From: Marisediminicola antarctica
GTDB lineage: Bacteria; Actinomycetota; Actinomycetes; Actinomycetales; Microbacteriaceae
Length of the DNA stretch: 64,000 nt
NCBI RefSeq assembly: GCF_009930795.1
Contig: NZ_CP017146.1
Span: 2,604,001-2,668,000 of the forward strand
Direction of reading: 5' to 3'
Each line of letters opens with the position of its first letter. Positions within the stretch are counted from its first letter, which is position 1. Below, in pieces: positions 35,586-44,195 of this stretch. The translations under genes and the position numbers were made by a program. Under the pieces are notes generated by a model. It saw nothing but the letters and a program-made list of their open reading frames with translations. It did not search any database and was not told the origin of the DNA.

Positions 35586-36604
35586 TTGGAGTGTTCCTTC
35601 CGGGTTGAGTGGTCAATCGGCGTGGGTGTGCCCGAACGCGAGCTGTCTCCACGGGTCTTGAGCAGGCTCGCGACGGTGGCCACGGTAATCGTGGCGCCGA
35701 TGAAGAGCAGGGAGAACGAGATCGGGATCTCGGGGACCCACAGGAGCGGCTGGCCGCCGTTGATGAACGGCAGCTCGTTCACATGAAGGGCGTGGAAGAC
35801 GAGCTTCACGCCAATGAAGGCCAGGATGACCGCGAGACCCTGCGCGAGGTAGACCAAGCGCTCGAGCAGCCCGCCGATGAGAAAGAAGAGCTGCCGCAGC
35901 CCCATGAGCGCGAACGCGTTCGCCACGAACACGATGTACGGCTCGCTCGTGAGCCCATAAATGGCGGGGATGGAGTCGACCGCGAAGATCAGGTCGACGA
36001 AGCCGATGGCGACGATGGTGAGCAGCATTGGCGTGATGAACCGCTTGCCGTTCTTCTTCACGGTGAGCTTGTCTCCGTGGTACTCGTCAGTCACGGCAAC
36101 GTGGCGTCGCACGAAGCGCATCAAGCGGTTGTTGGCCGGGTCAGTTTCGTGGTTCGAGAATGCCTGCCGGTAGGCCAACACGAGCAGCAGTGCGCCGAAG
36201 ATGTAGAAGATCCACGACAGGTTCTCGATCAGTGCCGCGCCGATGGCAATGAATCCGCCACGGAGGATGAGCGCGATGACGATGCCGATCATCAGCACCT
36301 TCTGCTGGTAGATCTTCGGCACCGCGAACGCGCTCATGACCAGCAGGAAAACGAAGAGGTTGTCGATCGAGAGTGCCTTCTCGGTGAGGTAGCCGGCGAA
36401 GTACTCCCCACCGAAGGTCCATCCGGAGGTCACACCGACGCCGACGCCGAACAGCAGCGCGAGACCGATGTAGAACGCCGACCAGCGGGCCGACTCACCG
36501 ATGGTGGGCGCGTGCGGCGTGCGCACGTGCGCGTAGAACTCGTACACGCAGAAGGCGATCGTCACGGCGATGGTGATGATCCAGATCAGGGGTGTGATCT
36601 GCAT
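35582..36604 (-). CDS. TerC/Alx-family membrane protein, probable Mn2+ exporter
   Basis: This 340-aa, roughly nine-helix protein keeps the paired acidic signatures LTEKALSIDNLFVFLLV and GFVDLIFAVDSIPAIYGLT. TerC/Alx proteins export manganese or help load exported metalloenzymes. A yybP-ykoY-type riboswitch lies directly upstream and explains Mn-dependent control. The ATG at 36604 follows GGAG in a GGAGCTCC palindrome. It is coupled to the uncharacterised gene downstream. Confidence 0.93.
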   Translation of the reverse strand: MQITPLIWIITIAVTIAFCVYEFYAHVRTPHAPTIGESARWSAFYIGLALLFGVGVGVTSGWTFGGEYFAGYLTEKALSIDNLFVFLLVMSAFAVPKIYQQKVLMIGIVIALILRGGFIAIGAALIENLSWIFYIFGALLLVLAYRQAFSNHETDPANNRLMRFVRRHVAVTDEYHGDKLTVKKNGKRFITPMLLTIVAIGFVDLIFAVDSIPAIYGLTSEPYIVFVANAFALMGLRQLFFLIGGLLERLVYLAQGLAVILAFIGVKLVFHALHVNELPFINGGQPLLWVPEIPISFSLLFIGATITVATVASLLKTRGDSSRSGTPTPIDHSTRKEHSK

Positions 36605-36638
36605 GAGGAGCTCCAGAGGGATTGGCGTGAATAGGGCG

Positions 36639-36738
36639 CCAAGGTCTCCTCCGCTCTGATCACATCAGAACCGGCGGCCCGGAATGCAACAATGCATTCG
36701 TATTGACGGGCCGACCGCAGACGGGAGTACTCCCCTTG
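36639..36738 (-). ncRNA. yybP-ykoY-type manganese riboswitch upstream of terC
   Basis: On the minus strand the leader reads CAAGGGGAGTA at the 5' side and GGAGACCTTGG at the 3' side, the two conserved loops of the yybP-ykoY class. P1 pairs CAAGG with CCTTG; P2 pairs CTCC with GGAG. Between them are two clean hairpins, GAATGCA/TGCATTC (nested inside GGCCCG/CGGGCC) and CTGAT/ATCAG, as expected of the junction arms. It ends about 35 nt before the terC ATG, so it could control translation. Candidates of this class before terC/alx genes are well known. Confidence 0.85.
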
Positions 36739-36832
36739 ATTTGGTCAACTGTACAAGACAACTGCCCGATCGCTGACACCGGTAACCGCGGTCTCAGGAT
36801 TCAGCGCCCATAAGCGGCAATCATCACAAGCG

Positions 36833-37945
36833 CTACCGCGCGCCATCCGTCACACTGAACACGACCTCCAGTCCTTCGGCGTTCACCTCGATGCCCAACC
36901 CGTGGCCGGTCGGGGCGGAGCCGCGACCACCGACAGAGCGTGGGGCGTACCCGGCGACGTGACCATCCGTCCAGTCGTTCATGAACGAGGCGTTCTGAAA
37001 GTTCTCCGGCCTGGTGCTGGCGGCGAGGTGGCTCACCGCGGCAGTAACGATGTCGCCTCCCCAGGCGTCTTCGACCGACACCATCAGGTCGAGCTCCTGC
37101 ATGAGGTCGCGCATGCGTGCCGCTTGGGTGAGCCCACCGACACGGCTGATCTTGATGTTGATCGATACTGCTCCCGCAACATTCTTCGCATGGAATACGT
37201 CCTGCTGGGTGAGGATCGATTCGTCGAGCACGAGCGGCAGGGCGGAGTGCCGCATGGCGAAGATGCTGTCTTCGGTTGATCGACACGGCTGCTCGATGTA
37301 GATCGGGAAGTCGGCGAGTCCCCGCACCGCGATCTGTGCTGCACGCAGGTTCCAGCCCCCGTTGGAATCGGCGACGATCAGCGTGTCCCGATCCGCGACA
37401 TCGACGACCGCGCCTGTTCTGGCGATGTCGTCGTGGGGGTTGCCTCCCACCTTGAGCTGGAAGCGGTGGATGCCGGCATCCTGACGCTCCGAGACGAACG
37501 CCGCCATCTCACCCGGCGTTCGCAGGGGAACGGCCTCGTAGAGCGGGAAGTCTTCTTGTAGTACGCCGCCGAGAAGCACCGAGACGGGCAGACCGGCCGC
37601 CTTTCCGAGCAGATCCCAGCAGGCCACATCGATGGCGGACTTCGCAAAGCCGCCGCCGAGGAGTGTGCCGTTCATGATTCGATGGATGCCGGAGAGGTTG
37701 GTGGGGTCGGCGCCGATCAGGCGGGGCGCGAGCGTGTGCAGCGCGGCGCGCACTTCGGCCCAGTAGGTCGGCAGGTACAGGTCGCCCAGGGGCGTGATCT
37801 CGCCCCAGCCTTCGAGCCCCTCGTCGGTGCGCACGCGCACGAGCGTGCCGACCTCCGACGTCGCCGCGCGGCTCCCCGACATGACGTACTCGCCGTGTGC
37901 ATAGTTCAGGGAGTAGCCGAAGCAGTCAATGGCCGTGATCTTCAT
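36833..37945 (-). CDS. Enolase-superfamily racemase/dehydratase (MLE-like)
   Basis: This 370-aa mandelate racemase/muconate lactonising-type enzyme has a capping domain, then the barrel: RFQLKVGG (acid/base Lys), VADSNGGW (metal Asp), YIEQPC (metal Glu), VLDESI (metal Asp) and NIKISRVGG (second Lys). The N-terminus (GSRAATSEVGTLVRVRTDEG, TPLGDLYLPTYW) recalls proline-betaine or cis-3-hydroxyproline epimerase/dehydratases. The substrate is not certain. It has no obvious operon partner. Confidence 0.85.
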   Translation of the reverse strand: MKITAIDCFGYSLNYAHGEYVMSGSRAATSEVGTLVRVRTDEGLEGWGEITPLGDLYLPTYWAEVRAALHTLAPRLIGADPTNLSGIHRIMNGTLLGGGFAKSAIDVACWDLLGKAAGLPVSVLLGGVLQEDFPLYEAVPLRTPGEMAAFVSERQDAGIHRFQLKVGGNPHDDIARTGAVVDVADRDTLIVADSNGGWNLRAAQIAVRGLADFPIYIEQPCRSTEDSIFAMRHSALPLVLDESILTQQDVFHAKNVAGAVSINIKISRVGGLTQAARMRDLMQELDLMVSVEDAWGGDIVTAAVSHLAASTRPENFQNASFMNDWTDGHVAGYAPRSVGGRGSAPTGHGLGIEVNAEGLEVVFSVTDGAR

Positions 37946-38117
37946 TGGTCCGAGCCCCTTGCGTTGTCGTCGGCCAGCGGCGCCCGTGTTCCGGGCATCC
38001 GCCTGCGTTCAAATATGTGGCATATCACTGACACGATACACGCGATAGGTGCTCGATTCTCACGCCTGTCCCCCGTAGTTCGGGAACGGTTCGGTCGTCC
38101 CTAAGCGCAAAGGAACA

Positions 38118-38147
38118 TTTGCAAAGTAATCTTTGCAGTGCTAAATT
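38118..38147 (+). promoter_or_regulatory. Promoter with embedded inverted repeat of a winged-helix regulator
   Basis: TTTGCA (38118-38123) and TAAATT (38142-38147) form a promoter with an 18-bp spacer, and the start would fall on the ATG at 38154 (leaderless). The spacer holds a perfect inverted repeat TGCAAAG-TAAT-CTTTGCA (38120-38137). A further GCAAA half-site lies near 38107. This fits tight autorepression. Confidence 0.65.
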
Positions 38148-38153
38148 GTCGGC

Positions 38154-38795
38154 ATGGCCGAAGAGAAGAAGCATCCGGAGCGAAAGCTCGACCTTGCGGG
38201 ACTGAAGGGCCTCGCGCACCCGCTGCGCGTAGAGATCTTCGACGCTCTCTCGGTGCATGGCCCCGCAACCGCAAGTGGTCTCGCTGAGCGATTGGGCGAG
38301 TCGAGTGGTTCGACCAGCTATCACCTGCGTCAGCTGGAACGGCATGGCTTCGTGCGAGAAGTTGAGGGTCGTGGAACCGCGCGTGATCGCTGGTGGGAAC
38401 GGATGCCCGGCGGCGTGACGCTCTCACCGAGCGAGATCGGAGACTCCCCCGCCGGCCGAGCCGCCACCATGGCGGTACTGCGCCAGTGGGAACGCAACCG
38501 GTCGGCGCTGCTCGACGACTTCATCGGGCGCGGCTTCGACGTCCTGCCGGGCTCATGGGTAGAGGCAAGCACAGTCGCGACGGCCAACCTGCGTGTGACG
38601 GCCGAGCAACTCGCCGAAATCGCCGAATCATGGGATGCCTGGGCGAAGAAGACGCTCGAGCCCTACCGCGACAAGACCCCGCCCGGATCCCGCCCGGTGC
38701 AGATCCACTTCAATGCGTTTCCGGTGCTCGACGGAGCTCTCACCGAGCCCGTCGCCGAGCCCGTCGCTTACCCCCGAGAGAAAGATGAATCATGA
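38154..38795 (+). CDS. ArsR-like winged-helix transcriptional regulator
   Basis: This 213-aa regulator has a helix-turn-helix (LAHPLRVEIFDALSVHGPATASGLAERLGESSGSTSYHLRQLERHGFV, residues 20-67) and a C-terminal helical domain with a conserved-looking WERNRSALLDDFIGRGFDVL. It lacks cysteines, so it is not a metal sensor of the usual kind. No Shine-Dalgarno precedes the ATG. It overlaps a small gene downstream by 4 bp. Autoregulation is likely from the operator at its promoter. Confidence 0.87.
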   Translation: MAEEKKHPERKLDLAGLKGLAHPLRVEIFDALSVHGPATASGLAERLGESSGSTSYHLRQLERHGFVREVEGRGTARDRWWERMPGGVTLSPSEIGDSPAGRAATMAVLRQWERNRSALLDDFIGRGFDVLPGSWVEASTVATANLRVTAEQLAEIAESWDAWAKKTLEPYRDKTPPGSRPVQIHFNAFPVLDGALTEPVAEPVAYPREKDES

Positions 38796-39082
38796 CCTCC
38801 ACACTCCAACCGCGCACCCACGGGATGGCGATCGTCACCCCAGGCAATAAGGAGGCATGCGAGCGGGATGTGACCGCCACGGGCCCCTTCGGGGTGCCGC
38901 ACGCGCGTGATCACGTCATCGATCTTCTGGTCATGCGCGTGAGCCTCGCCGCGCTGACCTGGGCACAACGCCGGGCCGACCGCGCGCGGCTAACTCGCGA
39001 GGAACAACAACGCCGCTACCGCGTGGCCCGCGAACTCGAGCAGCGCGATCACCACCTGCGCCTCACCGTGCGGGCGTTCTGA
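38792..39082 (+). CDS. Small basic hypothetical protein coupled to the regulator
   Basis: This 96-aa protein starts in an ATGA overlap with the winged-helix gene. The second half is a long charged helix (AALTWAQRRADRARLTREEQQRRYRVARELEQRDHHLRL). It is not recognised. Small proteins of this shape follow similar regulators in other actinomycetes and may modulate them, which is inference. Confidence 0.65.
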   Translation: MTSTLQPRTHGMAIVTPGNKEACERDVTATGPFGVPHARDHVIDLLVMRVSLAALTWAQRRADRARLTREEQQRRYRVARELEQRDHHLRLTVRAF

Positions 39083-39110
39083 CTACTGCGACGTAGCTGA
39101 CCCACGCTCG

Positions 39111-39863
39111 TTACCGGCTCGTGTAGCCCCCATCGACCAGGTATTGCGACCCCGTGACGAAACTCGCGGCATCCGACAGCAGGAACAGCACCACTTCGGC
39201 GACCTCCTCCGCCGTTCCCAACCGGCCGATCGGATGGAGGGCGACGAGCCCGTCGCGCATTTCCTGAGGCGCGCCTTCGAGCAGCGGGGTGTCGATATAG
39301 CCGGGATGAATTGAGTTGATTCGGATGCCCTGGCCCGCGTACGAGATCGCGGCGGCCTTGGTCATACCCGTAACCCCGTGCTTCGCTGCGGTGTAGGGGA
39401 TCGCCACCGGCTCGCCGACCAGGCCCAGGATCGACGACATGTTGACGATCGCTCCGCCGCCGGCTTCAAGCATCGGCGGGATCTCGTACTTCATGCCATA
39501 GAACACCGAGTGCAGATTGACATCCATCAGCGTCAGGTATTCGTCGATGTCGATGTCGTGGATGGGTCCCTGAGGTCCGCCTATGCCCGCGTTGTTGAAC
39601 GCCAGGTTCAATCCCCCGAACTCCGCTACCGCCGTGTCGACGGCGGCCTTGACGTCACCCGCTTTGCCGACGTCACCGGCCACCGCGACGGCTTTCCCTC
39701 CTGCGTCAGTGATCTCGTCAACGACCGACTGCGCGACATCCTGCTTCAGGTCGTTGACGACCACGTTCGCGCCGTGCCTCGCGAGCGCGAAGGCGACAGC
39801 CTTGCCGATGCCCGACCCTCCGCCCGTGACCAACGCCGACTTTCCGTCAAAAAGATTCATCAT
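39111..39863 (-). CDS. Short-chain dehydrogenase/reductase
   Basis: This 250-aa classical SDR has TGGGSGIG (cofactor), NNAG, the serine in VNMSSILG, YTAAK (catalytic Tyr/Lys) and the C-terminal YLVDGGYTSR. The ATG at 39863 has AAGGA upstream; the next ATG directly after it is an equal alternative. It is monocistronic and convergent with the small gene before it. The substrate is unknown. Confidence 0.9.
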   Translation of the reverse strand: MMNLFDGKSALVTGGGSGIGKAVAFALARHGANVVVNDLKQDVAQSVVDEITDAGGKAVAVAGDVGKAGDVKAAVDTAVAEFGGLNLAFNNAGIGGPQGPIHDIDIDEYLTLMDVNLHSVFYGMKYEIPPMLEAGGGAIVNMSSILGLVGEPVAIPYTAAKHGVTGMTKAAAISYAGQGIRINSIHPGYIDTPLLEGAPQEMRDGLVALHPIGRLGTAEEVAEVVLFLLSDAASFVTGSQYLVDGGYTSR

Positions 39864-40085
39864 CGCCTCTTCCTTCACCCGTGCGCAGCCGACTGGCGAG
39901 GAGCGGTTGTTCCTGCCGCGACGGCTGCAGTCGTAGCCCGATCCTCTCCCGTGGGACAAGGCTCGAGAAGGGCGTTGACAGGCGGTCGCACATGGACGGA
40001 CGAGGGCTGGCGTCGATGGGTTTCGGGTGAATCCCAGCGCTTGCAACACTTCCGGGGCGGGAATATGCCGCACGCAGCGACGCGG

Positions 40086-41753
40086 CTACTCGACATCCTG
40101 ACGGTAAATTCGTACCTCCCAGGGACGAAGCGGCCCTTCGGCTTGCTCGTAGTTGCCCAATAGCCACTCGCCGGCTATCGGATAGCTGAGGGGAGCAGTT
40201 CCAAAGTTCGCTGCGACGGTGAGTAGCGTGCCGGAGAAGCGCCGTTCGAAGGCGAAGAGCGTGGGGTGGAGTGGCTCGACCAACCTGAAGTCGCCATGGA
40301 CCACCGCTGGGACCTCGTGACGCAGAGCGATCAGAGTCCGGTAGAACTCGAACACCGAGCCTTCGACTCCCACCTGCGCCGCAGCGTTCACCACAGTCGT
40401 GTTTGGGTTGAGAGCGATCCAGGGTTCGCCGTCGCTGAAACCGCCGGTCGGGCCCCACTGCATTGGCGTTCGTGCGTTGTCTCTGCCAATGCGCTGGATC
40501 GACGCCATCGCCGACTCCTGGGATGTTCCTGCGGCGAGTGCCGATTGGTAGAAGTTCAGCGACTCGATATCGCTCACGTGGTCGATGCTGAGCGCATGCA
40601 CATTCGTCATGCCCAGCTCTTCGCCCTGGTAAACGAAGGGGGTCCCTCTTTGCAGATGCAGAATGGCGCCGAGGGCCTGCGCCGACTTCTCGCGGTGCTC
40701 GCCGTCGTCACCGAATCGGCTCACCGCTCTCGGCTGGTCGTGGTTGTTCCAATACAGGCTGTTCCAGCCGACGTCACCGAGGCCCTGCTGCCACTTCGCC
40801 ATCGATTCTTTAAGCTCGACCAAGTCGAGCGTGCGTGCCTCCCACTTGCCGCTCGGACCATGATCCAGACCCACATGCTCGAATTGGAAGACCATGTTCA
40901 CTTCGCCGCGCGCTGGATCCGTGAACCGCTGCGCCTGCTCGACGGTCACTCCCGGCATCTCGCCGACCGTCAGATAGGTGCCCGAGCGTCCGCCGAATAC
41001 AGACTCGTTCATTTCTTGCAGATACTCGTGCACTCGTGGCCCGTAGCTGAAGTGGGGGAAGCCGTCACCGAACGGAGTTCCAGCTATGGGTTTTCCGTTG
41101 GGGAGGCCGGGGTCCTTCGAGATGAGGTTGATGACGTCCATGCGGAACCCATCGACACCACGGTCCAGCCACCAGCGCATCATCGCGTAGATGGATTGAC
41201 GGACGTCGCCGTTCTCCCAGTTGAGGTCGGGCTGCTTCCTCGAGAAAAGGTGGAGGAAGTGCTGTTCCGTCTCGTCGTGCCACTGCCAGGCCGACCCCGA
41301 GAAGAAGGACTCCCAGTTATTGGGTTGGTCACGCCAGACGTACCAGTCGCGCTTGGGGTTCTCCCGGGACGACGCGCTTTCGACGAACCACGGGTGCTCG
41401 TCTGAGGTGTGATTGACAACGAGGTCCATCACGAGTTTCATTCCACGGGAATGGACGTCTGCGAGGAGATTGTCGAAGTCGTCCAACGTACCGAACACGG
41501 GATCAATGGCCTCGTAGTCACTGATGTCGTATCCGTTGTCATCCTGCGGGGAGCAGTAGATCGGGGAGAGCCAAATGACATCGACGTCGAGGTTCTGAAG
41601 ATAGTCGAGGCGGCTTCGAATGCCGAGCAGGTCTCCGATCCCGTCTCCATCGCTGTCTGCAAAGCTCCTCGGGTACACTTGGTACACGACAGCGCTCCGC
41701 CACCATTCGGCATTGGAGGTGGCAATGCCGTTCCTGGTTTCAACTACGGTCAT
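40086..41753 (-). CDS. GH13 oligo-1,6-glucosidase/alpha-glucosidase
   Basis: This 555-aa cytoplasmic exo-enzyme is of the GH13 oligo-1,6-glucosidase type. Catalytic residues: DGFRMD (nucleophile D206), VGEMPG (acid/base E265) and NNHDQ (D339). It has DLVVNHTS and QGEELGMTN as further GH13 motifs. The ATG at 41753 follows GGAGAAG and lies 14 bp inside the GH66 stop region. It hydrolyses terminal alpha-1,6 glucose from isomalto-oligosaccharides, matching the dextranase upstream. Confidence 0.9.
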   Translation of the reverse strand: MTVVETRNGIATSNAEWWRSAVVYQVYPRSFADSDGDGIGDLLGIRSRLDYLQNLDVDVIWLSPIYCSPQDDNGYDISDYEAIDPVFGTLDDFDNLLADVHSRGMKLVMDLVVNHTSDEHPWFVESASSRENPKRDWYVWRDQPNNWESFFSGSAWQWHDETEQHFLHLFSRKQPDLNWENGDVRQSIYAMMRWWLDRGVDGFRMDVINLISKDPGLPNGKPIAGTPFGDGFPHFSYGPRVHEYLQEMNESVFGGRSGTYLTVGEMPGVTVEQAQRFTDPARGEVNMVFQFEHVGLDHGPSGKWEARTLDLVELKESMAKWQQGLGDVGWNSLYWNNHDQPRAVSRFGDDGEHREKSAQALGAILHLQRGTPFVYQGEELGMTNVHALSIDHVSDIESLNFYQSALAAGTSQESAMASIQRIGRDNARTPMQWGPTGGFSDGEPWIALNPNTTVVNAAAQVGVEGSVFEFYRTLIALRHEVPAVVHGDFRLVEPLHPTLFAFERRFSGTLLTVAANFGTAPLSYPIAGEWLLGNYEQAEGPLRPWEVRIYRQDVE

Positions 41754-43356
41754 TGTCTTCTCCGCCTTGGTTCGTAGGGTCAATCAGTACGAGCTGCCAC
41801 AGTGACAGGGGCGGAAGATCCGCGAAAGCAAATTCGCCGTCCACCGTCACCTCGACGTCGATCAGGCGTCCTGCTCCATCGGGGTCGGCAACCTGGACCC
41901 GGGGTCGGCATCCGGGAATCCGACGGATCTTGAGCTTGCCCCCGCCGATGTTCGTCATGGCATTGCGGGGGGCGTCCCACAGGGAATCCGTCTGGCCGAC
42001 CAGATTGATGAGGTGGACAATCCGTCGACCGTTGGACTCGGTGACTCGTCGCCACACCTGCCCTGCCTGGGCCGTCTCGCCGACCACGGCGGAGTCAAAG
42101 GTGACATCGGTGTCGTCGTTGTACTCGCCAACGGTGGCGCCCGTGACGTCAACGATGCTCGGGTCGAGCAGCAGTTCATCGTGCTCGACCAAGAAGTCGT
42201 ACCACCGCTTGAGTAGATCCGCCGTGGACAGCTCGATCGTGTGATTTCGCACGTAGTAGGGGTCGACCAGGATGCGGTCTGCCTCACCCGCGAGCAGGTG
42301 GGTAGCACCATGGGAATAGAGGGTCGCCATCGTCAGTCCGGTTGCGCGATCGGCCTCTTCGGCTGACGCCGAGTCATATACGTGCTGGTACGCGGCGATG
42401 ACCACGGGCTTTGAGCCGGCGACCGACTTCGCCCGCGCCACGGTAGAGCCGAGCGAACCGAGCGTCTCCTGAGGCGACCACAATTCGATGTAGACCGCAT
42501 CCTGGGGCGAGGATCCGGTGACCCAGGTCGGGAAATCATTGACGTTGTTGAAAACCAGGGTGGCGTCGGGCAGTTCGTCTCTCACCCCTTGGATCATGGT
42601 GGCAAAGGAACTGGCGACGTCGACGACGGTTCCATCCGGGCGACGGGCGACCTTGGGGTACCCGTACTGGTCGAGATGGAACCCGTCGAACCCGACGGAC
42701 TTCACCGATGCGTCCAGCTCTCCGACGAAGTGACCCAGCCAGTCTTCTGCCGCAGGGTCGACGAGACACAGGAAGTCGCCCAGACCGTAGGGCGCTTCTG
42801 CACCGTTCAGCAGCGCCTGGTGCTCCCAATTGCCCCATTCCTGGGGGCCGACTGCGTACACTGCCGCGTAGCCAAGCGCTTTCGCTCCTGCCTGCTGCAC
42901 GGCGTCGACGAGACTTCGAACAGTCGCAAGCGAAATCGGCTGGTCCAACGCGTCGGTGTAGTTTTCACCGCCGCCGAGAAGCGATGCATGCCGGTATGCC
43001 CAGTCGTAGAACTGCACGCCCGTGAGGTGAAGACGGCGCACCGTGTCAGCCACCCCCTGCAGGTCGCGAGCGGGAGAGTAATCGACGACGAAGCCATAGC
43101 GGAGGCGCACCGTATCGGTGGCGGCGACCTGAAGAGCTGTTCGGATTGACGCCGAACCGGTCGAGAACTCAACGCCGTACCCGCCAGCTGGGAGAACCCC
43201 AACGGGAATGACGCTGGAGCCGTTGTGATCGAATTCGCGCACCACTTCACCCAGGTACCACACGCGAACCGTGCCGCTCGTCGCAGCTCCCCGAATCTCG
43301 ATCTCGACGTGTTCTTCTGGAGTGAAGGTCGATTTGGCTGGAAGAAGTTCACTCAT
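41740..43356 (-). CDS. GH66 dextranase, predicted cytoplasmic
   Basis: This 538-aa enzyme has an N-terminal beta-sandwich and a GH66 barrel: FVVDYSPARD, VQFYDWAYRHASLL (114-127), VGFDGFHLDQYG (nucleophile Asp near 229) and AVYIELWSPQE (acid/base Glu 291), then a C-terminal beta domain. GH66 endo-dextranases and cycloisomaltooligosaccharide glucanotransferases are normally secreted, but no signal peptide is present. The ATG 43356 (MSELLPAK) overlaps the MalG permease by 4 bp. It must act on imported oligosaccharides, perhaps cyclic ones. Confidence 0.87.
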   Translation of the reverse strand: MSELLPAKSTFTPEEHVEIEIRGAATSGTVRVWYLGEVVREFDHNGSSVIPVGVLPAGGYGVEFSTGSASIRTALQVAATDTVRLRYGFVVDYSPARDLQGVADTVRRLHLTGVQFYDWAYRHASLLGGGENYTDALDQPISLATVRSLVDAVQQAGAKALGYAAVYAVGPQEWGNWEHQALLNGAEAPYGLGDFLCLVDPAAEDWLGHFVGELDASVKSVGFDGFHLDQYGYPKVARRPDGTVVDVASSFATMIQGVRDELPDATLVFNNVNDFPTWVTGSSPQDAVYIELWSPQETLGSLGSTVARAKSVAGSKPVVIAAYQHVYDSASAEEADRATGLTMATLYSHGATHLLAGEADRILVDPYYVRNHTIELSTADLLKRWYDFLVEHDELLLDPSIVDVTGATVGEYNDDTDVTFDSAVVGETAQAGQVWRRVTESNGRRIVHLINLVGQTDSLWDAPRNAMTNIGGGKLKIRRIPGCRPRVQVADPDGAGRLIDVEVTVDGEFAFADLPPLSLWQLVLIDPTNQGGEDNDRS

Positions 43357-44195
43357 CCTTTTACTGCTCCTGATGTGAGGCCCTGCACGAAATAGCGTTG
43401 GAATACGAGGAACACGATGATGACGGGGACGACCGCGATCATGGAGGCGGCAAAGACGAGGCCCCACTGCACCGCGTTGTTTCCCTGGCCGGCGAACAGC
43501 TGAATTGCGATCGGCAGCGTTCGGTTCTCGGGCGAGTTGGTGAGGGTCAGAGCGATCGTGAACTCATCCCAGCAAGCGAGGAAGGTGAAGATGGTTGCGG
43601 TTGCAAGGCCGGGTTTCGCCAGCGGAAGCGCGAGCTTCCAATAGCGAAGCCAGGCGTTGGCCCCGTCAACCTGCATAGCCTGATCCAACTCGGCAGGAAT
43701 CGACTCGAAGAACCCCCTCAGCAGAAACGTGTTCAGGGCGAGCGAGCCTGCGACATAGAACAAGATCAGCCCGAGCAGAGAGTCCAGGAGGTTCAGGTTC
43801 TTCGCGAGAATGAATTGCGGAATGATCAACATGATCGCCGGGATCATCAGACCGAGCAGGAGGACTCGAAACAGGATCTCCTTGAACCGGAACTGGAACC
43901 GCGCGAAGGCGTAGGCCATCATCGAGCTGACCAGCAAAGACAGCCCGGTCGCGATCACGGCAACAACCAACGAGTTCAGAAAGTACCTGACGAAATCCGA
44001 GGACTCGATTGCCTGCTCATAGTTCGCGGTCGTTGCCGGATCGGGGATGAACTGCGGAGGGTTGGTGAAGACGAACGTCTGTTCCTTGAACGAGGTCGAG
44101 AGCATGTAGAGGAACGGAATGACCATGATGATAGCCAGGATCGACAGGACAACAATTCGCAGCGCGTTTCCTGCGGCGGCATTTCGCTTTCTCAC
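43353..44195 (-). CDS. ABC sugar permease, MalG type (second locus)
   Basis: This 280-aa permease has the EAA-type loop (AELDQAMQVDGANAWLRYWKLALPLAKPG) in which EAA is replaced by DQA, a common variant. Its C-terminus, RYFVQGLTSGAVKG, is typical of MalG proteins. It overlaps the MalF-type gene and GH66 gene by 4 bp each, so expression is tightly coupled. Confidence 0.92.
   Translation of the reverse strand: MRKRNAAAGNALRIVVLSILAIIMVIPFLYMLSTSFKEQTFVFTNPPQFIPDPATTANYEQAIESSDFVRYFLNSLVVAVIATGLSLLVSSMMAYAFARFQFRFKEILFRVLLLGLMIPAIMLIIPQFILAKNLNLLDSLLGLILFYVAGSLALNTFLLRGFFESIPAELDQAMQVDGANAWLRYWKLALPLAKPGLATATIFTFLACWDEFTIALTLTNSPENRTLPIAIQLFAGQGNNAVQWGLVFAASMIAVVPVIIVFLVFQRYFVQGLTSGAVKG

Noticed and set aside
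30897-36734. A shared GGGA..ACTCCC motif before nuoA, the membrane DUF305 gene and terC
   Set aside because: The terC copy is explained by the riboswitch loop, and the other two differ in spacing and orientation, so a common operator is not supported.
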